NCBI GenBank assembly: GCA_002049455.2
Contig: KV918767.1
Location: forward strand, 242,256 to 306,255
Reading direction: 5' to 3'
Source: Porphyra umbilicalis
Taxonomy: Eukaryota; Rhodophyta; Bangiophyceae; Bangiales; Bangiaceae
Length of the DNA stretch: 64,000 bases
Shown here: positions 19,541-32,400 of the stretch, in pieces
Layout: each line of letters starts with the position of its first letter
How positions within the stretch are numbered: position 1 is the stretch's first letter
Program-made: the position numbers and the translations under genes
Notes under the pieces: model-generated
Told to the model about the DNA's origin: nothing
Seen by the model: only the letters and a program-made list of their open reading frames with translations
Databases searched by the model: none

Positions 19541-21466
19541 ATGGAATTATCGGACGCGCAGCCTGTGGCCAGTCACGTTATTGCTCCTGGCGCGCGGGTG
19601 AGCGCCTGGTTGAAGGTCAGCATTGAGCGTACGCCCAGCAAGAGTTCTATTCGTGGGCGGAGCTGGTCGTCTAAGACCAATATCAACAAAAAGAAGACCG
19701 TGGGATCATCTAGTGGCTTATGATTGTGAATACAGTGGACGCGACGTTTCGTCTATTATGGCTGACCTGAGCTCGGCATCAGTGGCACAGTCTACTGTAA
19801 CACGACCCGAGTCGGCGTCTCAGATCCGCCACTGGCGCCTCTTTTGGACACAGGCGATGTGCGAGGCGTGTCATCTTCGTGGATTCCTTGATACGCCGGC
19901 GTGGACGGCTGCGCTAGGAGCCATTTGTGGTGGTCGGTTTGCAGGACCAGGTCACCCGCGGGTGCTGGCGTTGACCCTTGTGCCTGTGGTGTCGGTCAAG
20001 TCCGATGAGCGTGCGGTGGGCCGTATCCATTTTGCGACATCCGCGGCTGTGTCTATGGACAGTGTCACAATCAACCATGAAAAGGTCCACAACCTCGTGG
20101 CTTACACTCCGCAGGCGTCGCTGCGCGCCGCCGGGCGACTGGGAGCCGAGTCGCCGACGAGGGAAAATCTCCTTGGCGCCCTGAAAGAGTCCCTTAACCA
20201 ACCCATTTGTGCAGCCGCACGCCGCAGGAGCAGTGCTGGTGTTGGCACCCCCGGCCAGATCCCGCGCTGGCGCCGACTTTGCAAAGGGCCTACGCCTTTC
20301 GTTCTCTCAGACTCACCGAGCACGATACTCCGCGCTTGGAACAATGGAGCAGCTGACGGTACTTTCGCTTTTTGAATACGGCTGTGCCGCTCATTCCGGG
20401 AGCCTGGTCGTTCAATCCGCCTTGTGGCCAAACCAGTACTCAGCGCATTTGCGGCAGGCCATACGTGCGACCGACTTCTTCGCGCTGTGCAGCTGTGCAC
20501 GTGCCTTACACGCGTCAACAGTGGTGTTGCTGTCACAACCAGGGCGACGAATTGGATGCCCCAAAGCGTACAGTTACGTCAGGTGGGCGGGGGATGCCGT
20601 CTTATTCTCGGCTGATGAAGACGATCCTTCCGCGTTGCGTCATACGGTCTATCTTGTGCCGACACTGGGAGCCCCTTCCTCGTCCCTGCATGTATGATAG
20701 ACGCCATCCAGCCCACTAGTAGAGCCGCCATAGGAAAATCCATTCTCTTCTTCCACTTCTTGACGATAGCGGTCGCTTTGCTCGCGGCTGAGGCGGCCCT
20801 TCTATCATCCTGCGCGCGCATGTTCTCCACATGTCCAAATCTGATGGTGGCACATTCGCTTTACTTGGACGGATTCGGCGGTCCCGCACAAGGGCGAGTG
20901 GCTGTAGGGCTGTAGTCCTCCCGGGACAAGTAGGAGGAGCGGGGGCTGCCAGGTTGGTGCGATGCGGCCATCGCTTCATTGGCGGGCTGAGAACCCTTGC
21001 TGGCAGCGCGGCTCCGGACGTACTTGAGCGGGTTCATGGCCTCTGCGGCTGATCCCACTCATGCAGAGACTTGGACGAGGCTCCATCCGCTGACATGATG
21101 GCGGCTGTGCGGCGAGCGCTTTACATTACGGCATCTAATTTGCTTGAGTCCTATTCTTCTCCGTCGTTGGCAGCCGGCGGTGAGCGGGCTTTCACGCGCC
21201 TTCGCCAAGTGCTCACCCCCAGGCGCAATCTTCTGTCCCCCAGTTTGGTAGATAAACTCACCCGCATTGCACTCAACGCCGCCCAACTTAGCCGCCCGGA
21301 CCCTGTCAATAAATCTTCACGTTCCCGCACGAATCTGAAGCTACGCGTTTTCTTCTTTCCTGGGGGTGGCGGTGAAGGGGCCGAAGAAGATGGGGGCGAT
21401 GCAAGTGGATGGCGGCAGCATTTAATCTCTTGTCGCGTCCGGTCGGGAAGGCCTTCCAGTGAATGA
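19541..21466 (+). pseudogene. hAT-superfamily transposase remnant, second copy
   Basis: The strongest evidence is the C-terminal piece at 21071-21466, which reads SLAAGGERAFTRLRQVLT then PRRNLLSPSLVDKLTRIAL. This is the hAT dimerisation motif and the same AGGER variant as the copy at 5.4-6.8 kb. Upstream, 19623-20375 gives a long protein-like stretch (including RHWRLFWTQAMCEACHLRGF and MDSVTINHEKVHNLVAYT), and 20209-20697 another in a different frame. The copy therefore appears broken by several frame changes. The order of pieces fits one plus-strand transposase of about 600 residues. Terminal repeats and target duplication were not identified. Confidence 0.65.
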
Positions 21467-23534
21467 CCGGAACGGCATTCGGATAATGCCTTCTTCGCAA
21501 ATGTTCGTTCGAGACGATGAAGTCACTACACTCACGGAGGCGATCGCCGCTGCCATGGCGGTCATTTGTTCATCCATCCTTGTGAAGTTGGCTTTCAAGA
21601 ATCAGCTGTCATGCCAAGACGAGAACCTCCGGCGCTACATTTTGCTCTTGCCTGTTTATATGCTGGAACAGCTCGACGCAATGGTGACCGTGACCGCCAC
21701 CCGTGTGGCAGAATTTGTCAAGAAGGACACGGAGGAGGATGCAGAAAATCTTGAAATATGATGCCGACCGCTCGCGGAAGACCACTATCCAGAGGGACAA
21801 CAATTGCAAGGCGTACAAAAGAGAAGTCTGTTGAACGTCACGCAGGAGGTCGTTTCATCTCTTGGGGGCTACACGGAATGCCTGTATTGTCCAAGGAACA
21901 CCGGCATGTATACACTCATGGCACAGAATACTTCCGCGTGTGATGTGAAGTTCTTCGGAGTTGTTGTGATATGGCTAGTCCTGGTGAGTCTGCGGAGGAG
22001 GAGGACTATACATCTGCTGCTATTTATCGTTTGTGCCTGCGTCAGTTTCCGAACTTGTCTGTCGCTGCATGAAGTTGGCTCATGTGCCCTCGCGTTAGAC
22101 CACGCCATACGCTCAGACGAGCTCGACTTGGTGAAGAGACCGTTGTGTTGTATTCGATCCCTCCCCGATGACAAAAGTCGTACCGCGAGCCGCTGACCGA
22201 ACGTCTGCGCTGTCCGCTTCGGAATTCTAAACTTTGAGGAAAAACGAGTCTCTGCTATGGCTGCAAGTTGGCCGGGCTGTCGGCGCGGTGTTGGACCCGT
22301 CGCGGCGATGCATCATCTTTAGACGCTGCCAGTCGGCAAGGTTGGTCAGCTTCCCAGTGCAGCATCCGGCGTGCTAACGTGCCCTAGGGTTCTTCTTCAT
22401 CTTACGGGAGTCATTGCGCCGCTTGGAGCCGGCGGCACACGCTCACTAGCGCGTGGTGGTCGGCCCCGTCGGCTGTGAGTCGGCCACGCTGGTCAGCTAT
22501 CTGGTGAAGCACGCGGCATGCTTTCGTTCCCCCATGTCCTGCAAATGGTGGTTGTCACTGCTCCAGTTGCGGCCGGTTTCACATGCTCTCTAGCGCGCAT
22601 TGATCGGTTACGCAGACCACCGACGGAACGTTCATCACATCGCAAGCGAGGCTTTATTGATTTTGTAGTGCTTAATCCCAGGGCATGTCTGACATGGCAT
22701 TGATGGCTGCATGACGAAGGGGCCAGGCGCTTTGGACTCGTCACAATGTGTTCTATACTTCACAGAGAAATGCTAACCTCTCTGGCCAGCTCGCGTGTGT
22801 CTTTTGTTTAGCAGCAACAGCAACATCGATTTTCCACCATCAGCGGGGCCCGCAACCATCCAAAGAGTTACCTGCTGACGAATTTTCCATCGATACATCG
22901 CCCGTTGTCGCGCCTTCAACATATCTAGTACGTTCCACTCGTCAGAGGTAAGACTGGATGAACCACGCCTTGGCAGATCCCCGAGAGGAGCAGTTATGGC
23001 CACTTCGTCGATCCGGCTCTAGACCCTTTCTCGATACTGCTCTGTGTAAGGCCAATTTAGTTCGCACAGAACTGTACAGGGCACAGACAGATCCCGCCAC
23101 ACTTGCGTCCCAGAAAACACAGTAGAGGTGCCCGTAGTGCCACGACGCAGCCAGGTACTGTATCTCGCAGACCGTTGATGCATAGCAGCTGTGCTTTCGC
23201 TGTGTGCGTCGAGAAAGCGCATGACCATGACGATTGACATACATACTTGCTGCGTCTGAGCTGTTGTTGAAAGCTCACCAAAAGGGGTCACTGTACGCAT
23301 ACTGAGCTCTTCTATCATCTCTGGCGATTATGCTGCGGCTCAGCGGGTTTCTTGAAGGTGCTCTGTTGGTATGGGTATTGTGCAACCGCGGGACAGTGCG
23401 GCATTGGGCCCAGTTGTCTCGAACATTGGATTGACGGGGGAATGACCCAGCGCTAAATGTGTTGAATTTAGCAGGCCGTGACAAATCGGCGAAGGCGGAA
23501 AATCTTGATGACGAACAACACTTGGCCGGCACAA
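21467..23534. other. No gene recognised
   Basis: Open frames up to 130 codons have no visible family motifs. Nothing repeat-like was recognised by eye in this 2-kb gap between the hAT remnant and the next gene. Confidence 0.4.
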
Positions 23535-26167
23535 TCAGACCGACACGTGCTGCAATTGGTTCATGTCAATTGAGCCGGAGATGTCCCGAACAAGGTTCCC
23601 CAATTCAGTAGGTGTCGCGTTCTCCGGAAAATCAGGATTGTCGTCGAGGAAGTGGAACACCCGCTGCAGCGTCACGGCCAGCAGAGCATCCACTGCCTGG
23701 CTGTCTGGCGCCACCCGCGGCGTCTGACGCACCACGAAGTGCGACCGCTCGGCGGAGGCATCGTGGTCCCGGACCTTGACAGCCAGCCCCCCGCTGACCG
23801 CGTCCCCATTGTCAGCATCGTCGTCATCCTCAGGCCCAGTCCGGTACGGGCTGCGCTCGGGGGACGACTCGGGAGAGGGCGGTGGTAGGATCCACGTCTT
23901 GTTGGCCCCAAAGCTGATCGAGCGCCGCTGCGCCTGTGGCGGCGTAGGGCGACTGTTGTCACGCAAAACGCCCCGAGTAGCCTCACGCAACTTGTCGTAC
24001 CGGTGCATCTCCGAGTCCCCAGTGATTGCGTCGTACACGCTGCCTCCAATAACTTGGGGAGCCAGAGGATCACGAGCACGCTTCCCCTCGCAATGGGGGG
24101 GCGGCGCAGGGCGGACGGGCGCCTCCGCGGCAGGCTGGTCCCCCCCAACCGACTGGCTGGGCTGGGCCTGAGGGCGCGGGGATGATGGCGCTCGTTGAGA
24201 AATCGGCTGGCGGGGGGATAACAGCGCTCGCTGGGATGCCGACCGACGAGGAGGAGACAATGGCTGGCCCTGCCTGCCGGAGGATGACTCCGATCTGCGT
24301 GGCAGGAGCAGCCCCGTCGACCGAGTGCTGGGTAACGCCCGAGGCGAGTTGGCCGCAGAGGGCGCGGGTGCCGGCGCGGTGGCAGGGGCGGGCGCCGGGT
24401 GCGTCGGCGGCCTGGCCTCCACAGCAGCGCGCTCAACCGCTTCGGCAGGTGCGCCGCCGCCGGCCTCGGCCGACCCGTCGGTCGTCCCGTTGGCCGCGCC
24501 GCCAGTCGACCCGTTGGCCGTCCCGCCAATCGACCCGTTGACCAACCCGTTGGCCGACACGTTCGCCAGCCCGTTAGCCGAGCCGTTGGCCACTAGCCCC
24601 CGTCCGGTGTTGACGTCGGCCTGGGTCAATGGCTTGCCCACGCCGGCAAAGACCGATAGTCCATTGCTTGCCGACAACTGCAGCGGGCTCGTGGGCAACG
24701 CTGACTTCGAGGGGGGTGCGGGCTCGGTGACAATGGGTTGCACGCCGAGAGAGGGGCCGAACACGGACCCCGTTTGGGGGGACGGAGTCGGCGCGACGGT
24801 CGACTGGACGGCTGAGCCGGCGTTGTGCACCAGCACGGTCTCGTCCATCGAGTCTTGCGCGTCGGCAGAGACGCCCGCCTCCTTGTTGTTCACTTGCACG
24901 TCGGGCAGCACAGACGGGGGGCTCGACGCGCCCGCGGTCCCGTCGGCCGAGGTCGGCGGCGGGTTGGTGCTGGGCGATTCTGTCATGCCCGCCCTCATGT
25001 GCATGTACAGGTCCTTGGCGGCGGAGCGGCATGCGCTGCGGCGCTCGCCAACCTCCGGGACTTCCCCAACACCGGATGCATCAGGAGGCGGCGGGTGGGC
25101 CAACTCCGCCCTTACGGTCTTCATCAACTTGCCAAGCTCCAGGCAAACCGACCGCCCACGCTACACCAGCCGCCGGCCAGAGTGGGAGGAGAAAGTGCGA
25201 AGACAAATGCCATGGTTAGCAACACGGAACGAGAAACGGAGAGTGATAGAGCGCGGAAACGACGGCGGTCGAGCTCCACGACTGCAGCAGCAATGGGTAA
25301 AAATATAACAGAGGCAAAACGAGCACAAGAGAACCACCCCGCTCCACATACCGCAAACATGCTCTGCGCGTCGAGGCGCAGCAGTGCTTTGCAAAGCGCC
25401 TCAATCACGAGATACACACGGCCTGCAAGTGCCGACGCAATCCACGCCTTGAGCTGCGGTAGGTGTGCCAAAAAGCCCGACACATCTTTGCCACGGTTGG
25501 TCAAGGACAGCACCTTCTCCGCCGCCCACGTTTGGTCCTCATCGGGTGGCCGCAGGAGCGCCGCAAACTTGGCGTCCGCGTCACCGTCCCAATTGCTGCG
25601 GTTAAACAGGTAGGCCACCTCCTGCGCTCGTAACCGCCGCACGGTGTCGCCCGACGTACGTCCTTCAGCGGGAACCGCCGCTTCACGTGCCGCCGATGCT
25701 GGCCGTGCCGCCGCCGCAGGCCGTGCCGCCGCAGGTCGTGGCTGGGAACCCGAAGTAGCTCCAGAGCTTCCATTGCGCACCCGCTTGGCCGACCCCGTTG
25801 CCCGCCCTTGCACGTCGGTCTCGGCAGGGGGGTCCACGCTGGCCTCAACCTGCCGCCGAGGCCTCTTGCGGGCGCCCCCCGTCGCCGACGCCTTGCCTAA
25901 AGCCCGCAAATAGTTGCTAATCGTGTCATTGGCGGCGGGGAGCGCCGCAGAGAGCTCCCCCGCCGGCACTTCCACCCGCCCTCCCCGCACTTGAGCGGTC
26001 GTCACGCGCATCACGTCCCAGAGGGTGGCCGCCTCCGGGTCCGCGATGCGACTGGCGTTGGCCTTCGTTGCCTCGCTCAACGCCGCTTCCAGCATGACAC
26101 CAACGACGGGAAGTGACTTGCCCGTCAGCGGGTGAACGGCCAGAGTCGGGTCCCCACGAGTCGCCAT
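23535..26167 (-). CDS. Hypothetical protein, two exons, low-complexity C-terminal half
   Basis: Exon 1 is 26167-25352 and exon 2 is 25160-23535. A GCG|GTATGT donor and a TGTAG|CGT acceptor join in phase 0 and remove 191 bases, giving 813 residues. The start MATRGDPTLAVHPLTGKSLP is the first ATG of the frame. Residues about 190-290 look helical (RRLRAQEVAYLFNRSNWDG, then LAHLPQLKAWIASALAGRVY) and continue smoothly across the splice. The second exon is Ser/Pro/Ala-rich with a run of NGS/NGL repeats near 24480-24600 and ends in an acidic and then helical tail (VFHFLDDNPDFPENATPTEL). No family is recognised. A nuclear regulatory or transposon accessory protein are both possible. Confidence 0.6.
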
Positions 26168-26836
26168 GTCGCAGGACGAGAAAAAATACAGAAAATGATA
26201 CGGACCGAGGTCGTTGCCTTTGGGGACCACCCCCGCCGTCAAGGGGTGCGCGGCGACACCTGCGCCGCGGCAGGGTGTGCCGGCGGTGTCGCCTAGCGGC
26301 GGCGGTGGTTGCGCGCGCCTCAGCCGCCCGCCGTCGACAGCGAATTTAAACGGTTGCGGGCCACAAAAGGGCGGCCTCTGGCGGCCGCCACGACCGCCGC
26401 CGCCGCCGTGAGAAGGGGGTGCGTCGAAAGGGTGCGCCCGCGGACTCACGTGATCACGTGGGGCGGTCCGGCGCGCGCGACAGCTGCAGCAGAGAGGCCA
26501 GCTCCGTGCAGCCGTGCTGCGCGGCAAGACGCGCACCCCCTGTTCGGGCCACCGAACGCCCAGAAATCGGCAGGCAAGTTTGCAATGTGCCCGAGGGCTG
26601 GCAGCCAGCCAATCGGCAACGAGCATGCGCAATTTTTGAGAGGATCGAAGCCTCGGGAAGTCGACCACGCGTCCTCAAAACGAGCGCCGCTCAGAAGATT
26701 CTGGACTGTACAGAAGTAATTTTATGCATCAATTCCCCATTGCTGCCGACGGCTCGAATTCGAGTCAGCAGATCCACTCATCAGCCCATCGTCCGTCCAG
26801 CTCGGTCTGGCCAGACCGGGACGTTCTGGTCGACCA
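26168..26836. other. No gene recognised
   Basis: This is the GC-rich upstream region of the preceding minus-strand gene, followed by sequence without coding resemblance. A promoter is expected here but no specific element can be named. Confidence 0.4.
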
Positions 26837-26896
26837 GCGCAGTGCACCTCGTTGCTGGATCCACCACGAGCCTCGTTTTCCCCCAAATCGCTCGTA
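26837..26896 (+). repeat. 60-bp inverted repeat, left copy
   Basis: It begins GCGCAGTGCACCTCGTTG and ends CTCGTA. It matches the reverse complement of 39435-39494 at 59 of 60 bases. Similarity outside the 60 bases is weak (a GGACGT block), and inside it stops abruptly. Confidence 0.85.
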
Positions 26897-28290
26897 CAAA
26901 AACGTGCACGACCCCTCGGAAGCACCTGTACGAGGCGATTTTTTTGCAAAAACATGTTAAAACATGCATGCGTTTGCATGACTGCATTTTTCTACGACTT
27001 CTTGGATGCACCAGAAGCTTCTATGAGAGCCGCTTCCTACGGTCTTGAGCGACATGGTGAAAATGCGCATGTGCAAACGTGCACATGTGGTCAACAAGTG
27101 CGTGCGAGCGCTCCCATCCTTCCAACGAGGTGTTTTCGATTTTCTTGCACGCCTCATTAAGACACCGTATTCGAGGGGTGCGTGTAAGTCGTGCGCTGGG
27201 TCTGGGGGTGCTTGAGAAAAACCTTTTTTCCACAGTTATCTGCCGGTCTGCCCGACTTTGTCACACTTACTGCCAGCCGCAGGAGCAACATCTGCCCTTC
27301 CACAAACGGCGATCGGCAATGGCTGGGGAAATGAGATTTCCCATTCCACTAAGTTCTTCGACGAGTGCCAAAGAACGGTGCATCCCGAGCGGAAAAGACA
27401 TCTTCTGACCTGACTGCCCCCCCCTCCCCCCGCCCTTGCCCCCCCCCCCCCTCCCGCTGCCCCTCCCCCACGCTGCCCACTCCCCCCCCACCGGCCCCAC
27501 CGGCGCCGCCAGCTCAGGGCAATGCAGGAAAGGAATGAGCCAGGGCTGCACCCTCGCTTGCGAGGCCACGTCCTATTTCCTCTATTCGTACGAGAGAGGG
27601 GTGCTTGCTTGCCCCCGCAGGAACAGGAGGCCGCGAGAGGGTGGCGGCTGCGGCGGCGGCCAGAGCGGGTAACGGCGGTAGAGAGGCTTCAGGCTGCGAA
27701 AACTGCCTGCTCTCTTCCTACTCACCGCCCCGGAGTCGGCGCAACCTTCCTCTGCTCGTGGGCTGCAAGATGGTGTCCTTCTACGTATTTCTTGCCCTAC
27801 TCGGCACAGATCCGGTACTGAGCACCGCACCCGTTTAGTGTATCAAGTCGCAGTTGCAAGAACTTCAGGCGGACTTCATAGAGCTCTTAATCACGGCCTA
27901 ATCTCGTCGCCCCCGCGGCATAACGAGTTTTTTCGTCGGAATACGAGCAAACACTTCTACATCGTCTGGAAAGTGGGGCGCATACTAGACGTGTACTAAC
28001 ACGCGTACTAGGCTAAATTTCATGTACTACAGGCCCGATTGCCTTACTGGCATCAATTCGGAGCGGCGGCCGTGGGGGGGGGGCCGAACGCACGGCATCT
28101 GGGGGGGGGGGGGGTCCAGAACGTGGGCTACAAGTCCCACGTGCTGGCGCCGTGGGGTGTACCAGGTAAATCGGGCCAGATTCGTGGGCTTGTAGCCCCT
28201 GCTGAAGCAGGCTACAAGTGACGCGCACACAAGGAAATCGGGTGTGTCTTCGTCGTTTCGCAGCGCGCCAGGGCCAGTCAGGACGGTTTG
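26897..28290. other. No gene recognised; poly-C tracts
   Basis: No coding similarity was found. Runs of C at about 27418-27495 and of G at 28072-28083 and 28101-28113 are present. Near 28122-28219 the sequence carries inverted GTGGGCTACAAG and CTTGTAGCCC words that could pair. Confidence 0.4.
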
Positions 28291-28543
28291 TCACACATCA
28301 ATCTGTGTGCGGCGTCCCTGGACTGCCAGAAGCCACCAGCGTTCAGCACGTAGAAGCAACAGGTCTGGGGGTCACACATCAATCTGTGTGCGGCGTCCCT
28401 GGACTGCCAGAAGCCACCAGCGTTCAGCACGTAGAAGAAACAGGTCTGGGGGTCACACATCAATCTGTGTGGGGCGTCCCTGGAATGCCAGAAGCTACCA
28501 GCGTTCAGCACGTAGAAGCAGCAGCTCTGAGGGTCACACATCA
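28291..28543. repeat. 81-bp tandem repeat, three copies
   Basis: Units start at 28291, 28372 and 28453, each with TCACACATCAATCTGTGTG, itself a short inverted repeat (CACACA / TGTGTG). A fourth partial unit begins at 28534. Open frames cross it on both strands without meaning. It lies just beyond the 3' end of the Plavaka-like transposase gene and may be a subterminal repeat of that element. Confidence 0.85.
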
Positions 28544-28729
28544 CTTTCTTTACTGCGACCGGCCGGGTCCCAAACGCTTCATTGCTTCTGACACGTCCCT
28601 CAACCGAGACCTTCGTGACACGCATTGATTCAAGCTCCGAGAGGCACAACGGCCTTGCTCGTCTACCCCTCCCGCCCCACCAACACCCCAGCCCACCCCC
28701 CCGCCCTCCTCCCCCCCCCCCTCCCCCCA

Positions 28730-31700
28730 TCATTCGTCATCCGTCTCCTCTCCCGCATCGCTGACCGCGAATGCGTTCACAAAAAAGCGGGCGGCGCGCA
28801 GCTCTGCAGCGGTGGATGGTACCTCGTTAGGCATGACAAGCAAGCCATGCCGCTCACAAAGGTCCTCCCAGTCATGCTCCACTGCAACCCAGCCCACAAT
28901 GTCGCTGACCTCCACGACGTCCAGACGAGCCGCATTCCCACCGGACGGTACCGCCCATCGCAGTCGCTGACACCCGTAGTCCGTCAGTACACAACCCTCA
29001 CGAGGTGCCGCTTCCTCTGCCCGCCGAACCACCAGCCGCTTCCGTCTCCCAGTTCGGGACTGTACAACGAGCGCAGCTTGACCGTAGAATTTGTTGCCAC
29101 CGGGCCCGCGGTACTGCAGCCAGTCATACCAAGGAGCGCCATGAAAGCTCGCTGCCGCACGAATGGTGTTGGCCACCCGGCCACGCCTAGGGGCGGATGA
29201 CTTGCCGTAGTATACGGAGTCGCAATAGAACAAGGGAGCACTGTCCTCCACCTCCAACATAGTACAGAGCCCAGGCAATTTGCGCTTGCGCGCAAGCTGC
29301 GCCGCAGTACAGCGGTGGGAGAAGCGAAGAGGTCTGCTGCGGCGTCCGGCGTGTACTGGCGTTGCAGCTGAGCCCGCTGCGATTGGGCGCTCCTCTTCCT
29401 CCAGCAACAAGGCAGCCACCTGCTGGTTCAACAGCAGCTGCTCAACGAACTGGTCACGCCTCTTGTTGGTGGCCTTGTACGCCGCTTTCACTGCCTTGTG
29501 CAGCGTCTCATTGTAGCCCGTGTTCCCGTCGAACAAATTTCCCCGCAGACGGAACTCGTCAAGTAGATGCACGGAAAGGCGGTGCAACTTCGTAGTATGC
29601 GACGGACCGAGCAACGGCTGGTAGTAATCGATGACCCATTTCTGTGCCCGTTCAGCAACTGCCGCCGCTTGTGCGCCAGTGATCCCACCGCCAGTACACC
29701 TCTCAGCAAAGATCTCGTTCGTCACTGCCACCAGCTCACACACGGCCCTCGTCAGAAGCCGGTGGTCCGTCTCGTTCTGCGCGGAGCCAATGGTGGCGAC
29801 GACGGCAAAGGGCAAGAACGGCAGAGCCCGTCGGTGCTCGCTACCCGTCATCGTTGCCTGCTTTGTAGCCTTGGGTACAAAATACCTACGCACGAGGGAT
29901 ATAGAATCGAAGCCAGTACATGAAAGAGATAGTACACAACGCTAGCTTAAAAGGAATCGGGTACAAGTGTCAATCTCCGTGTCAGTATAGGTCGATGAGC
30001 TACTCAACCGCGCGTCGCTGTCACCGATCGTTACCTACTCGTCACCCAATACAAAACACCTTCGTTCTCTATACTCTGGCGTACCCGGGGTGTATGTGTG
30101 GCACTCGTGCACGGCGTGAGGCATGCTTGAACCGCATGTTGATGGCGCGCTCGGGATTGGTGACTGTGCCGAGCCGTACATGGCCACCCGGCATAGCAAT
30201 CTTCCGGAGGTACTCGGGTACCGCGTTTGCGACCATGCGGTTGATACCAACGTCCATGACCTGATCACACGCAGACCACAGCACAGTACCAACACGAACG
30301 GGAATGCACTTGCAACGTGTCGTTAGTGAGCTGACACCCGGTACCAACACAAGCGGCCTGGACTCCACAGGACGCAGTCGTAGTACGGAGCATCCACAAA
30401 CAGGACGATACCGAAAAGACACACATACAGCATGTGAAACATACGTGGAGGCGGTCAAACCCTGGCAAACGATACAGCATACGCGGGCCGTTGCCAAGCC
30501 CCGCCCATGCAGCCAGAGCAGGAACCATGCTGTTCAAACTGTGCGCCATCTCCGCCTCAGTACGCATCGCGCCAGCACCGCGGAAGTCACCCATCAGCAC
30601 ATTGCGCAGTTGCACCCGCACAGTCTCGTGCACATCCCTTGGGGGAGCATTCGTGCCCGCCTCCGAACAGGAGCTGTCCCGCCCAACAGTGCATGCCGTG
30701 CAAGGGAAGAGGCAGCCGGACCCCTTCAGACACATGACTGCGCGCTCCTCGGGTTGGTCACATACGTACAGAAGAGCACGGGGAGAGACACGCACGCAGC
30801 CACCACCTGGAAGATTGAGCCACGTCCCGTCATGACTTGCCAGCATACTTGTCCGGAATACAACATGTAGGATGCGCTGCAGCAACTCGGCACGTACTTC
30901 CTGGCCCTTCATGGTCTCGAGAAACTTGGCCTCCACCTGCGGGATGTACGCCAGGGTGACCCACCGCACCTCATCTGTGTTGATGTTGATGACCCGCATC
31001 CGCAAAGGGTAGGCCGACACAGCGCCGCTGCTGCTCAGTACAGTCGAGTCGGAGTACATATAGAACCCCAGCACACGCGTCCCTGGATGTAAGGTACCGT
31101 CAACGTGCTCCTTTTGCCGCTTGTACATTTCTCCGTCCCATGCGTTGCACAGTACGGTGTCCGGTGCGGTCATACTGGCGCCTGTACTGGCGTCAATCGA
31201 CCCAGCATCATGTTCAGTAGACGGAGATGCCCCCCAGTACAGGTCCTCGGGTTGGGCACGCATCACCTCGTCTTGAGCGGCTTGTAGTGCGTCTCTGAAA
31301 AAGACGGTGTACTGGCGCCCGTCAATCTTCATGATGACCTTCCTCCAATTGAGCGGCGCAATGAGGGTCCGCTTGTAGCGGCGCACGGCGGCAATGAAGC
31401 GCCAGACCGTCTTGAAAGCATCCGTGAAAGGTCTTGTCGTGGCAGCATCCGTGGCCGCTTCGACCTTCAGCGTGTAGTTGTACAGGGCCTTGAGCTCGCG
31501 CTGCGTCATCACCCCCCCGCTGCCAACAGTACAGGCATGGACGAATACGTGCTGGAGACCATCTCGCTGCCACGGCTCAACGCGACCCCCCAGTATAGGA
31601 AAAGCCATCGTAGACTGGTCTGCATCAGCAAAGCGCTCGTAGCGCGAGAACACGTCGTCACACAAGCGACGGTCAGGGTCACCGTCTTCTTCGTCCGAGC

Positions 31701-32271
31701 CACTATCAGATGCTGACAATCGCCCACCACCTCGCGGCGAAGTGTCATCACCCGTGGCGCCCCACGCTGGTGTACGAGAACGCTCGCCAGACGCATCCAG
31801 AGTACATCCGTCCTCCCGTGCAGTACAGCTTTCTCCAACAGTACAGTTCCACGAGCGCCGATGCCGCCGCCGCCGCTGACCTCCATGCCGACCGTCAGCT
31901 TGGCGTGCACGCCTTGCCTGGGCAGATGGTTGTCCTCGACGGGCACGACCACGACGGTGCTCACACGTGAGCGTCCTGGCTAGCTCGAGAAAGACATCCG
32001 ATGGGAGTGCTGCAACTGTCCCAACTGCCCCGACATGTCCGCCAGTTGGGTGAGACGTGGCCGCGTCTTGATCGCCCAGCATGGGATCGTCGTCGTCCTG
32101 GCCAGGTAGTAAAGGCCTGTCATCGTCGGTCTCGATACATCTTGTATTGACAGGTACAGCCGTAGGATTGACGGGGGGCACGTCGTGGCAGTGCGACGCG
32201 TTGAAGTGCCGCGACTCGCCAACAGAAGAGCGCAGCATGCGGCCGCAACTCGCAACCCGACAGGGAAACAT
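28730..32271 (-). CDS. Plavaka/CACTA-like transposase, three exons
   Basis: Exons 32271-30445, 30260-30075 and 29857-28730 join in phase 0 (CAC|GTATGT with ATCAG|GTC; AGA|GTATAG with GCAG|GCA), giving 1046 residues. The second donor is less certain. The N-terminus has a C2H2-like finger (C-x4-C-x12-H-x4-H). Exon 1 then holds the Plavaka-type core: VLGFYMYSDSTVLSSSGAVS, followed by YPLRMRVININ, VTLAYIPQVEAKFLETMKG and a CX2C near GSGCLFPCTACTVGR. The splice restores GFDRLHVMDVGINRMVANAV. Exon 3 has TMTGSEHRRALPFLPFAV and LLGPSHTTKLHRLSVHLLDE, as in the C-terminal half of these transposases, then a basic and an acidic tail. All three exons are open. The predicted role is cut-and-paste transposition in the nucleus. 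Confidence 0.8.
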
Positions 32272-32400
32272 AGCCACAGTCGGGCGCGATTGGTCGTCAC
32301 ATCAAAGGTCAGGACAGAGGCCAAAGCCAACGGACGGTGAAACGGTGCAGTGCGTCTAGCGGCGCGTCCGACGGTGCGTGCTCGCGACCGGTGTGTGCGC

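Noticed and set aside
28291-28543. CRISPR-like regular repeat
   Set aside because: Units are 81 bp and contiguous with no distinct spacers, in a eukaryotic genome; it is a simple tandem repeat.
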